From Kiritimatiellia bacterium (GTDB lineage Bacteria; Verrucomicrobiota; Kiritimatiellia; RFP12; UBA1067), in contig JAFRBA010000005.1 in assembly GCA_017405115.1 (NCBI GenBank), positions 1 through 6,630 on the forward strand: DNA of 6,630 bases. Direction: 5' to 3'. Positions 1-5,616 of this stretch are shown one piece after another; the stretch's first letter is position 1, and each line of letters opens with the position of its first letter. The notes beneath the pieces were generated by a model that did not search any database, was not told the origin of the DNA, and saw nothing but the letters and a program-made list of their open reading frames with translations. The position numbers and the translations under genes were made by a program.

Positions 1-364
1 AGTCGTCCGCCGCGCCACGCAGGCGCCAGCGCTCGTGGACCGTGGCGCCGGGCGGTGCCGAGAAGTCCCACGTCCCGTTGGTCGACACGGACGCTGAGCT
101 GAACAGCGGCGCTGGAGGAGGCGTTGCACCCATCATCAGCATCGGCGGCGACGCGCCTTGCGGCGGGTCGTTGGTGCCGTTCTTCGCACCGCCGTAGATT
201 GCTGCAACCGCGACAAAGGCGAGGAACAGCGCGTACCGGCGGAACGGAATCGCCGAGAGCTCGTCCGCCGCGCGGGCGATGCGCCCTTTGTTCTTCAGCA
301 CCAGCCACGCGGCGAAGAGAACCGCCGCGCCGACAAGACAGAGTTTTGTAAAGAAGTTCATCAT
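1..364 (-). CDS. Membrane-anchored hypothetical protein, N-terminal part (runs off the left edge)
   Basis: The function is not recognised. The minus-strand frame is open from ATG at 364 (a second ATG follows at 361) to the window edge, giving about 121 residues. It begins with a short basic stretch and a hydrophobic segment (about residues 8-23). A charged linker follows, then a second hydrophobic segment (about 44-57, rich in Ala, Val and Phe). After that comes a Pro/Met/Ala-rich linker and then Ser/Thr/Asn-rich sequence (about 95-105) that looks like the start of a beta-rich extracellular domain. I infer an envelope protein with a large exported part. No Shine-Dalgarno site precedes either ATG. 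A perfect TATAAT lies 11 bases upstream of the first ATG, which suggests a nearly leaderless mRNA. The coding frame is convincing; the function is unknown. Confidence 0.7.
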   Translation of the reverse strand, partial: MMNFFTKLCLVGAAVLFAAWLVLKNKGRIARAADELSAIPFRRYALFLAFVAVAAIYGGAKNGTNDPPQGASPPMLMMGATPPPAPLFSSASVSTNGTWDFSAPPGATVHERWRLRGAADD

Positions 365-375
365 GCGTTGATGGT

Positions 376-381
376 ATTATA
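376..381 (-). promoter_or_regulatory. Putative -10 box (TATAAT) for the membrane protein at 1-364
   Basis: On the minus strand a perfect TATAAT ends 11 bases before the ATG at 364. No convincing -35 hexamer is visible at 16-18 bases upstream. If used, transcription would start within a few bases of the ATG, which fits the missing ribosome binding site. The spacing matches that at the pcnB and antitoxin starts. Confidence 0.4.
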
Positions 382-911
382 TCAGATTGCCGCGTTTCGC
401 GGGGTCTTGTCGGGGGCATCGCAGATTGCCGACGGGCGGAGATGCTGTAGGCCCGTTTGGCGAGGCACTCGGTCGCTCTGGAGACAAGCACGGCTTCGAT
501 GTACTTCGCGTCGTAGTTGACCTCGAAGGCCATGGTGCCCGTGGCGCATTTGCGCGGGGCAAACTTCGCCTCGTACTTCGCGGCAAGCACCTTCGCCTTG
601 CGCTCGCACTCGGCCTTGCCGTTTACTAGCAGAACGCCCGTTATGCTGATTATCTTGCTTTCGGGCGACAGCACGAGCCACACCTCGTCGTATCCTTCCG
701 TCGGCGCGGCGCTTTTGCAGCAGTAGCATGTCGTGCCCCGCTTGTCGACTACAACCTTCTCCGGCGCGGAGAACCCGCGCGCCTTGCACACTGCCGCGTC
801 GACCTTGTCTCCCAGCGCGAACCCCAGGAACCTGGGCGGAGGCAGGGCGTCGTCCGCAACTGCCGCGAACGCGGCAACCATTGCACAAACAGCAACCATC
901 ATCATCTTCAT
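382..911 (-). CDS. Small secreted cysteine-containing hypothetical protein, probable 3' frameshift
   Basis: No family is recognised. Translation starts at ATG 911, preceded by a good AAGGAG site 8 bases upstream. The first ~19 residues form a signal peptide (Met-rich, then Ala/Val) ending in Ala-Val-Ala before Asp-Asp, so the mature protein is probably periplasmic or secreted. The body is a compact alpha/beta-like domain of about 130 residues with cysteines at 42, 62, 64 and 65 and more later. Normal coding character holds to about residue 155 (near base 445). The same frame then becomes Arg/Pro-rich and has no stop, continuing through the neighbouring gene to the window edge. The next frame ends at TGA 382-384, just before that gene, and reads plausibly from about 440 to 384. 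A 1-base indel around 425-445, real or from sequencing, is the simplest explanation; the end given assumes this. Confidence 0.55.
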
Positions 912-931
912 CTTCGTTTCTCCTTTGTGTT

Positions 932-942
932 TGTTGTCAACA
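932..942. promoter_or_regulatory. Short perfect palindrome TGTTG-T-CAACA upstream of the small secreted protein gene
   Basis: This is a 5-1-5 perfect inverted repeat between the Shine-Dalgarno site of the gene starting at 911 and the larger palindrome at 942-1000. On the minus strand it contains TTGACA, but no -10 box lies at the right distance, so it is more likely an operator-like or chance element than a -35. Confidence 0.25.
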
Positions 943-1000
943 GTGTTCAGAAAATTATGGAAAAATGGTCAGACCTAAAATCCAGAATATTCTGAACACT
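942..1000. repeat. 59-bp imperfect palindrome overlapping the 3' end of the nuclease gene
   Basis: The outer arms at 942-952 and 990-1000 are perfect 11-base inverted complements (AGTGTTCAGAA / TTCTGAACACT). The symmetry continues inward about the centre at base 971. Positions 953-961 pair with 981-989 except for two mismatches, a 5-base AT-rich internal loop follows, and the core is GGT-CAG-ACC. The right arm also contains the perfect 12-base palindrome CAGAATATTCTG. The stretch is AT-rich and unlike the GC-rich genes around it. It encodes the last 14 residues and the TAA of the nuclease frame. No T-run follows on either strand, so it does not look like a plain intrinsic terminator. It could be a small mobile repeat (MITE- or REP-like) or a regulatory hairpin; which one cannot be told from a single copy. 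Confidence 0.7.
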
Positions 1001-1500
1001 TGCGCAGCAGACTGCGGTGGGGCGAGGCGTCCCGCCGAGCCGCCGCCATCGCTGGCATCGCGGCAAGGCGCTTCGGATTCGGCGACGGCGTAGGCGGGCG
1101 TGGTGTTGAAGCGCTTGTAGTGTCCGGCGCGGATCATTTCGAGGTTGACGTCTTTACCGTCGACGTAGACTGTGCCGAGGATGCGCCCGTACTTGTCGCG
1201 GCTCTTATAAGCGACGCGGACGTCTTTGCCGAAGACGAGAGAGGAGAGGTGGTGCTTCGACTTCTGCCCGAACGCCTGATGGGATTCGGGCGCGTCGATT
1301 CCGTAGAGGCGGATTTTGTGCTGGGTGGCGGCAGGCGACGGGGCGGTCGCGACGGGGCGCGACCCTCCCGTGACCAAGGTGAGCGTGTCGCCGTCGGCGA
1401 TGCGGACGACGCGGCCGTGAATCCCGGCAACGTCGGATACGTCGCCTGAGCCGGAGAAAGCCGCAAGCATCGCCGCCAGAATCAATATCGCCTTTTGCAC
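955..1500 (-). CDS. Secreted thermonuclease (SNase-like) family nuclease, odd C-terminus
   Basis: This is a staphylococcal-nuclease-like phosphodiesterase that would cut DNA or RNA outside the cytoplasm. It starts at GTG 1500 with GGAG 7 bases upstream, followed by a signal peptide (about residues 1-19). Family residues are all present: Asp36-Gly-Asp38-Thr, Arg64 in KIRLYGIDAPE, Asp69, Glu72, and Arg106 in the KYGR motif. By SNase knowledge Arg64, Glu72 and Arg106 are catalytic and Asp38/Asp69 bind calcium. A Ser/Pro/Ala-rich insertion of about 15 residues (45-59) separates the first two motifs. The usual C-terminal Gly-Leu-Trp...Pro...Trp region is missing. After residue 144 the sequence becomes Gly/Ser/Ala-rich, and the last 14 residues (168-181) and stop come from the palindrome at 942-1000. 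The 3' end may therefore be truncated or frameshifted, but the catalytic core is intact. Confidence 0.85.
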   Translation of the reverse strand: MQKAILILAAMLAAFSGSGDVSDVAGIHGRVVRIADGDTLTLVTGGSRPVATAPSPAATQHKIRLYGIDAPESHQAFGQKSKHHLSSLVFGKDVRVAYKSRDKYGRILGTVYVDGKDVNLEMIRAGHYKRFNTTPAYAVAESEAPCRDASDGGGSAGRLAPPQSAAQVFRIFWILGLTIFP

Positions 1501-1642
1501 GTTCCCTCTCCACGTGACTTGCTCAATGCGCTTTCAGTCATCGCGGAGACCGCCTCGCGTGCATGAAAAAAGAGCGCAAGTTTCTTCCCATGCACTCCTC
1601 CGTAGCCCGACCAAAGGCCTGTGCGAATGCGCGAAAAAAAAC

Positions 1643-1783
1643 ATGAAGGAGATTCACGAGTTCGCGGCGAGGCTCAGGGACACCCAGCTGAATGAGATCG
1701 AATGCCCGAAGGCGAAGGACGCGCCCAGAAACGAAATCTGGGGCGAGACCGCGTCAAAGATGGAGGGGCTGAAGGGACGCTAA
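1643..1783 (+). CDS. Possible small plus-strand ORF of 46 aa, function unknown
   Basis: It is not recognised. Read from ATG 1643, the 46 residues have a protein-like composition: an amphipathic, charged helix-like start (MKEIHEFAARLRD) and a mixed charged/aromatic end. The in-frame extension upstream to an earlier ATG at 1514 looks non-coding (Arg/Ser/Pro-rich). No Shine-Dalgarno site is visible. The ATG directly follows a run of eight A (1634-1641) and overlaps the TGA of a 27-codon ORF in another frame (ATG 1563). It could be a small gene, the 3' remnant of a decayed gene, or the product of slippage on the A-run. It is divergent from the nuclease gene and converges on the thioesterase gene, with 19 bases between the two stops. 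Confidence 0.35.
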   Translation: MKEIHEFAARLRDTQLNEIECPKAKDAPRNEIWGETASKMEGLKGR

Positions 1784-1801
1784 AAAGCCGAACCGCGGTT
1801 A
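1782..1801 (-). terminator. Weak candidate terminator after the thioesterase gene
   Basis: Just past the thioesterase stop, the minus strand has the palindromic AACCGCGGTT, then CGGC and five T. The position, at the end of the operon and between convergent genes, suits a terminator. The stem can pair only 3-5 bases around a very small loop, so structural support is poor. Confidence 0.2.
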
Positions 1802-1802
1802 T

Positions 1803-2213
1803 TCAGGAGGGAATCACACCGAAAATCGTCTCCAGGTCCTCCGGCGGCGGCACGGGGCGGAAGTCCCGGGCCGAGACGAAGCAGTGCCTGGTGAAGCCGC
1901 GCGCAAGCACGGCGGTCTCGCCCTTGCGGCGGACCTCGCAGGATATCTCGACGCGAACGCCCCTGAGCAGGCTGACCCACGCCGTTATCTCCAGCAAGTC
2001 GTCGTATTTCGCGGGGCTGCGGTAGTCCACCTCCGCGTGGATCACCGGCAGCAGAAAGCCCTCCGCCTCGCAGCGCTGGTACGTATAGCCGGCCGCGCGC
2101 ATGAGCTCGTTCCTCGCGCGCTCGAAAAACGTCAGGTAATTCCCGTAGTAGACGACACCCATCTGATCGGTGTCAGCATACGGAACCCGGTATTCGACCG
2201 TGACCTTTTTCAT
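1803..2213 (-). CDS. Acyl-CoA thioesterase, YbgC/FadM (4-hydroxybenzoyl-CoA thioesterase) family
   Basis: This is a hotdog-fold enzyme that would hydrolyse acyl-CoA thioesters in the cytoplasm. The 136-residue length is normal for the family. The N-terminal signature is clear: YADTDQMGVVYYGNYLTFFE (residues 12-31), where the second Asp of D-T-D (Asp16) is the usual catalytic acid. The family's His after VVY is Tyr here (VVYYGNY against VVYHASY in Escherichia coli YbgC), a substitution also seen in other family branches. I chose ATG 2213, which has AGGCGG 8 bases upstream; a GTG two codons earlier sits too close to that site. The gene follows the TPR gene by 23 bases as the last member of the minus-strand operon. 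In proteobacteria ybgC belongs to the tol-pal cluster, but no tol or pal gene is visible here. The exact substrate cannot be read from sequence. Confidence 0.88.
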   Translation of the reverse strand: MKKVTVEYRVPYADTDQMGVVYYGNYLTFFERARNELMRAAGYTYQRCEAEGFLLPVIHAEVDYRSPAKYDDLLEITAWVSLLRGVRVEISCEVRRKGETAVLARGFTRHCFVSARDFRPVPPPEDLETIFGVIPS

Positions 2214-2236
2214 CGACACAGCCGCCTACGCCAGGA

Positions 2237-3046
2237 CTACTTCTTAGCTTCCGCAGGCTTGGCCGGCGCGACCGGAGCCGCAGGCGCAGGCTTCGCGGGG
2301 GCTTCGGCTGCAGGCTTCGCGGGAGCTGCGGCGGGCTTCGCGGGAGCCGCGGCGGCCTTGATGGCGGTCACGGGCTTCTCCGGCTCCGCAGACTTTATCT
2401 CGGCGACTGGCTTCTCGGCTACGGCCTTCGCGGCGGACTTCTCGTAGCGCTTAATGAGGTTCTCCGTCGCCTCTATGCGCGCCGTGGCGATTTCGTCTCC
2501 CTTGTTAGCCGCGCGGATCGAGTCGATCCGTTCCAGGGCCTTCTTCTTGTCTCCGGCCTGGGCAATGCAGCGAGCGGCGCCCAGCTGCGCGGTCAGCGCA
2601 AGGTAGTTGGACGGATTGGCCTCGGCGAAGGCGTCGAAGGCCTTCTGCGCCTCGTCGAATCTGGACAGCGCCTCGAGGCACTGCGCGCGACCGACGGCCG
2701 GCACGTCGGCGAAGCCGTCCGGCGCGGCGGACGCAAGGGCGTCGTAGGTCGACAGGGCCTCCTCGTACCGTCCGGCGTCGAAGTAGCTCTTCGCCAGCCG
2801 AATGCGGAGCGCGCCTTCCGTAGGCGTTCCGGAGAACTTTGCGACGGACTCCTCGATCTCCTCCGTCGTGTACGTGCTGGTCAGCGCGTCGGACGCCGCG
2901 TTGCGGACAGCCTCGCGGTGGTACTTCCACCAGTACCATCCGCCGACCACGACCGCCGCGATCAGCAGCCCGATCACATACTGCTTGCCGTCCTTCTCCC
3001 ACCACTCTATCAGCGGAAGGAACTCGGGGTTTACTTTAGGTGTCAT
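2237..3046 (-). CDS. Membrane-anchored TPR protein with Ala/Pro/Lys-rich tail
   Basis: The protein has 269 residues from ATG 3046, which has AGGAG about 8 bases upstream and overlaps the pcnB stop (ATGA). The frame stays open 15 codons further up but that start is inside pcnB and lacks a site. A short cytoplasmic head containing two Trp is followed by one transmembrane segment (about 22-40), then alpha-helical tetratricopeptide-like repeats (about 75-200) with typical spacing of Gly, Tyr, Ala and Pro. It ends in a low-complexity tail of repeated Pro-Ala-Lys-Pro units (about 220-269). The layout of anchor plus periplasmic TPRs resembles YfgM/TPR_21 proteins, which act in envelope protein quality control. 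I infer a periplasmic scaffold, perhaps with the tail reaching toward the wall or outer membrane. The specific partner is unknown. Confidence 0.8.
   Translation of the reverse strand: MTPKVNPEFLPLIEWWEKDGKQYVIGLLIAAVVVGGWYWWKYHREAVRNAASDALTSTYTTEEIEESVAKFSGTPTEGALRIRLAKSYFDAGRYEEALSTYDALASAAPDGFADVPAVGRAQCLEALSRFDEAQKAFDAFAEANPSNYLALTAQLGAARCIAQAGDKKKALERIDSIRAANKGDEIATARIEATENLIKRYEKSAAKAVAEKPVAEIKSAEPEKPVTAIKAAAAPAKPAAAPAKPAAEAPAKPAPAAPVAPAKPAEAKK
2289..2344 (-). repeat. Short in-gene tandem repeat encoding Pro-Ala-Lys-Pro units
   Basis: The 11-base unit GGCTTCGCGGG (plus-strand reading) recurs at 2289, 2313 and 2334, a period of 24 then 21 bases, so always in codon phase. It encodes the PAKP repeats of the TPR protein tail. 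Such a tract can change length by slippage or unequal recombination. Confidence 0.6.
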
Positions 3047-4251
3047 TCTGACTCTCCTTTCTTCTCTGTCTCTTCGTACAGGTCTGCCCATTCGTTCAGG
3101 ACTTCCTCGCTCCTGCGCTCGGCGCGCAGCACTATGCGGTTGTAGTCGAGGGCGTCGAGGAAGTCGCGGTTGGTCACGAAGCGCTGCTTGCCCTTCCTGG
3201 GCGAAACGGAGAGCCGGCGCATGGACTCCATCAGCAGGACCGCCGTGAAATAGGTTGCCTTCGGAATCTTAAGCGCGTCCACCATCGTCTGCATGATCCT
3301 GCGACCCGCCCCGTCCTTCTTCGCCTTGCGGAACATGCCCGTCATCAGCACTGCGGCGCGCAGGCCGTTCGGGACCTCGAAGCCGCGGCCCGACATCATC
3401 TCCTCGTATCCGTCGAGGACCCGCAGGTAGTCGAATGTCGTCGACCGCTCCCCTCCGTCTCCGTCAATGAACCGCGCCAGCTCGGGCAGCAGGTCGCCGA
3501 GCATGCCGCATGCGTACATCTGCCGGAACGCCTCCGCGCTCCTGCCGTACGGGAACAGGCGAAACACCTCCTCGCAGACGCGCGGCAGGGCCGCGTTGAG
3601 GATGCACGCATGGTGGCGGCGCATCGCCGCGGCCGTCTTGCGCTCGATCTTGAAGCCCAGCCGCGATGAGAACTTGATCGCCCGCATCATCCGCACCGGG
3701 TCCTCCTGGAAGCGTATGTCCGGGTCACCGATCGCGCGGATGACCTTCCGGCGGATGTCCTGCACGCCGCCGACCCAGTCTATGACGGAAAAGTCTCTGA
3801 TGTTGTAGAAAAGCCCGTTGACGGTGAAGTCGCGGCGGTATGCGTCCGTCTCCGGGGTGCCGAAGGTGTTGTCCTCCTGCGGGCCGTCCGCCGCATGCTC
3901 GATGATTTCGCCCACCGTCTGCGAATTCTGCCTGAACGTCGCCGTCTCGATCACCTTGTCGCCGAAGCGCACGTGCGCGAGGCGGAAGCGCCGACCGATG
4001 AGGAAGCAGTTGCGGAATGCGCGCTTGACCTCGTTGGGCTTGGCGGAAGTGCCCACGTCGAAGTCCTTCGGCTTGCGCCCCATGAGCAGGTCGCGCACGC
4101 CCCCGCCAACGAGATACGCCGTGTAGCCGAGCGAGTCGAGGCGGTAGAGGACCTTGAGCGCGTCCGGGTCGATGTTCTTGCGGGAAATGCAATGATCCGG
4201 CCGCGCATACACGACCGGTCCCTTTCGCCGTCTTCTCAAGAACCCGAACAT
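3043..4251 (-). CDS. pcnB: Poly(A) polymerase I (polynucleotide adenylyltransferase)
   Basis: This enzyme adds 3' poly(A) tails to RNA, marking transcripts for decay by exonucleases in the cytoplasm. It belongs to the class II nucleotidyltransferase superfamily. From ATG 4251 the 402 residues show YLVGGGVRDLL (46-56), the metal-binding pair Asp63/Asp65 in KPKDFDVGTS, and LIGRRFRLAHVRFG (84-97). The last motif separates bacterial poly(A) polymerases from CCA-adding enzymes and closely matches Escherichia coli PcnB. RRDFTVNGLFYN (139-150) and RFQEDPVRMMRAIKF follow. The N-terminus is basic (RRRRK). The frame extends 12 codons up to GTG 4287, 10 bases after the DUF445 stop. Neither start has a Shine-Dalgarno site, and I prefer ATG 4251 because TATACT lies 10 bases before it. 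Its TGA overlaps the TPR start. It is shorter at the C-terminus than the E. coli enzyme. Confidence 0.93.
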   Translation of the reverse strand: MFGFLRRRRKGPVVYARPDHCISRKNIDPDALKVLYRLDSLGYTAYLVGGGVRDLLMGRKPKDFDVGTSAKPNEVKRAFRNCFLIGRRFRLAHVRFGDKVIETATFRQNSQTVGEIIEHAADGPQEDNTFGTPETDAYRRDFTVNGLFYNIRDFSVIDWVGGVQDIRRKVIRAIGDPDIRFQEDPVRMMRAIKFSSRLGFKIERKTAAAMRRHHACILNAALPRVCEEVFRLFPYGRSAEAFRQMYACGMLGDLLPELARFIDGDGGERSTTFDYLRVLDGYEEMMSGRGFEVPNGLRAAVLMTGMFRKAKKDGAGRRIMQTMVDALKIPKATYFTAVLLMESMRRLSVSPRKGKQRFVTNRDFLDALDYNRIVLRAERRSEEVLNEWADLYEETEKKGESE

Positions 4252-4261
4252 TAGGTTGCAT

Positions 4262-4267
4262 AGTATA
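4262..4267 (-). promoter_or_regulatory. Putative extended -10 promoter (TGG-TATACT) before pcnB
   Basis: On the minus strand TATACT, preceded by TG plus one base (extended -10 form), ends exactly 10 bases before ATG 4251. A loose -35, TTGCGT, lies 18 bases further up. Transcription from it would begin about 4 bases before the ATG, giving a nearly leaderless pcnB mRNA independent of the upstream toxin-antitoxin promoter. The site would lie inside the coding sequence if GTG 4287 is the true start. Confidence 0.4.
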
Positions 4268-4297
4268 CCAATTTTGACCCGCCTCACGCAAGTGCGT

Positions 4298-4921
4298 TCA
4301 TCCGATCATCCACATCAGCACGCTCATTCCCAGCCCGACGGTCGCGCCGATGAAGCCGCCCCAGAGCGTCACTCCGCGAAGCTCCCTGTTCGCGACCTGG
4401 CGCGTGAGAACCTCCATCTTGCGTTCGTCGTAGTCCATGATCGTCTCGTATACCACGTTCCAGACGTCGGTCTCCTCGAGCATGCCCGGCAGGTTCGCGG
4501 CAAGATAGTCCGTCACGTAGCCGGCGCCTGCGCGGGCGACCGTCGCTCGGATGTCCGAGTCGAAGAGTTCCGCGACGTCGGCGAGCGCCCTGACCTCTTC
4601 CCTCACGATTTCGGGAACATGCCGGTCAAGACGCTCGCCGAGCCGGGCGAAAACGGCGAGAAGCCTGTCGCCGCACTCGTCGAGCCGCTGGCGGATGCCG
4701 CGCTCCACGGCATCCCTGACGCTTGGAGAGCCGAACTTCGCCGCAATCTTCTCGGACGTCATCAGCTCCGTGCGGATGAGCCTCTTCGCGTTCTCGGCGA
4801 TGAGCTTCTTCTTCTTCGTGAAGAGGGCGTTGAACACCCACCGGATCGCGAGTTCGTTGGTTCCCGCGCCGATGGCGAACCCTACCGCCCCCTGCATGGC
4901 CATCTGGGCCAGCAGCGTCAT
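4298..4921 (-). CDS. DUF445-family membrane protein
   Basis: The protein has 207 residues. The N-terminal hydrophobic stretch contains GFAIGAGTNELAIRWVFNAL (residues 14-33), matching the Gly-x-x-Thr-Asn-x-x-Ala-Ile signature of DUF445 (YheB/YjiN-like) proteins. A charged, helical, probably coiled middle region (about 37-180) and a C-terminal hydrophobic segment (about 186-206) follow, so both ends are likely in the membrane with the helical part between. It is about half the length of larger DUF445 members, which fits the short YheB-like form. The family has no settled biochemical role. Its ATG at 4921 overlaps the PIN-gene stop by 4 bases and it ends shortly before pcnB, so it lies inside the coupled operon. 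The family call is good; the function is unknown. Confidence 0.8.
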   Translation of the reverse strand: MTLLAQMAMQGAVGFAIGAGTNELAIRWVFNALFTKKKKLIAENAKRLIRTELMTSEKIAAKFGSPSVRDAVERGIRQRLDECGDRLLAVFARLGERLDRHVPEIVREEVRALADVAELFDSDIRATVARAGAGYVTDYLAANLPGMLEETDVWNVVYETIMDYDERKMEVLTRQVANRELRGVTLWGGFIGATVGLGMSVLMWMIG

Positions 4922-5361
4922 TCGGCGGGCTTTGCCTCCGGTGCCTCAGCCGACGCCTCGCCAATGCCCAGAGCCTTTGCCGCCTGCACCAGCGCGTCGT
5001 CATCGCTCGCAAGGACGCATTTGACGCCGTGGACGGCCTCCAGCTCCTGGATCGTGGCGAGGTGAATCGCCTGCAGCGTGCCCACCGCGACGGGATACGC
5101 CCCCGCCGCGCGGTTCAGCACCGCGTCGGTCACGGGGACCTGCACGACCGAATTGCACACGGTCTCGATCCACGAGCCAAGACGGGCGCAGCCCGCGTCG
5201 TCGAGCTTACCCTCGAGCCGAAGCCGGTTCACCGCTCGGAAGCACTCCGCGCGCATGAGCGTGGAGGCGTAGGCCTTCTCCCACTTGCCCCAGAAGCCGG
5301 ACGGCTTGCCGACGCCAAGAAGGCGGCGGATCACAAAAGTCGAGTCAAGGTAGACTATCAT
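4918..5361 (-). CDS. PIN-domain (VapC-like) putative toxin ribonuclease
   Basis: The protein has 147 residues and starts at ATG 5361, overlapping the antitoxin stop by ATGA. PIN domains are metal-dependent ribonucleases, and VapC-type toxins usually cut tRNA or rRNA. The first acidic residue is Asp6 in MIVYLDSTFVIRRLL and the second is Glu39 in LMRAECFRAVNRL. The usual third position, Asp in (T)LDA-hxLA, is Gln97 here (GTLQAIHLAT), while the final acidic cluster Ser-Asp-Asp-Asp (119-122) before ALVQAAKALGI is kept. A 12-15 residue Ala/Glu/Pro tail follows the domain. Placement directly behind a Phd/YefM-like gene supports a toxin-antitoxin pair. Loss of one acidic residue might weaken the nuclease or leave it a binding protein. 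The fold and context are well supported; activity is uncertain. Confidence 0.85.
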   Translation of the reverse strand: MIVYLDSTFVIRRLLGVGKPSGFWGKWEKAYASTLMRAECFRAVNRLRLEGKLDDAGCARLGSWIETVCNSVVQVPVTDAVLNRAAGAYPVAVGTLQAIHLATIQELEAVHGVKCVLASDDDALVQAAKALGIGEASAEAPEAKPAE

Positions 5362-5609
5362 CGTGCGCTCCTTTCCTGCCCCATCGGCTCAAGCGGATCA
5401 TGGGAAAAGCCAAAACCGCCGATCTCTGCGACCGCAGACGCCGCCAACGTCGGCTGGCGGAGCGGAAGCCGATAGTTCCCGAACTCGCCAAGAAGGCGCG
5501 CGACTATGCGCTTGTGGCTCGTTATCAGCACATCTTTCCCTTGGCCGGCCAGACCAATGTAATGGCTGAGCTTCTGTTTTAGCGTGGCCGTATTTACAGT
5601 TATAGTCAT
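5358..5609 (-). CDS. Phd/YefM-like antitoxin
   Basis: The protein has 83 residues and is the likely antitoxin for the PIN protein. The N-terminus, MTITVNTATLKQKLSHYIGL with GQGKDVLITSHKRIVARLLG behind it, shows the Phd/YefM pattern: a beta strand, a helix, then a strand-turn (xVxITxxxxxxAxL) that forms the DNA-binding dimer. The C-terminal ~40 residues (Pro/Gly/Phe-rich, ending in charged residues) would be the disordered arm that wraps the toxin. In this family the antitoxin usually represses its own promoter, and two palindromes lie over the promoter just upstream. No Shine-Dalgarno site precedes ATG 5609, and the -10 box ends 10 bases before it, suggesting a nearly leaderless message. Its TGA overlaps the PIN start (ATGA). 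Confidence 0.85.
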   Translation of the reverse strand: MTITVNTATLKQKLSHYIGLAGQGKDVLITSHKRIVARLLGEFGNYRLPLRQPTLAASAVAEIGGFGFSHDPLEPMGQERSAR

Positions 5610-5616
5610 GGTGAGA

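Noticed and set aside
390..402. Perfect small hairpin CCGCG-TTT-CGCGG considered as a terminator
   Set aside because: The stem is only 5 bp and no T-run follows on either strand, and it falls within the probable 3' coding end of the small secreted protein gene.
382..888. Minus-strand 168-codon frame overlapping the small secreted protein gene
   Set aside because: Most of it is Arg/Gly-rich and out of phase with the frame that has a signal peptide and ribosome binding site; only its last ~20 codons may be the true 3' end after a frameshift.
1000..1449. Plus-strand frame of 149 codons opposite the nuclease gene
   Set aside because: The minus strand carries a complete SNase motif set over the same bases; the plus frame is Val/Asp/Gly/Arg-rich shadow sequence.
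1884..2447. Plus-strand frame of 187 codons ending in a Gly/Ala/Phe-rich repeat
   Set aside because: The repeats are the complement of the PAKP-coding tract of the TPR gene, and the start lies inside the thioesterase gene on the other strand.
4256..5065. Long plus-strand open frame (269 codons) opposite DUF445 and the PIN gene
   Set aside because: It is the antisense shadow of two well-supported minus-strand genes. Its composition is His/Arg/Ala-rich with no domain pattern, and no ribosome binding site was seen.
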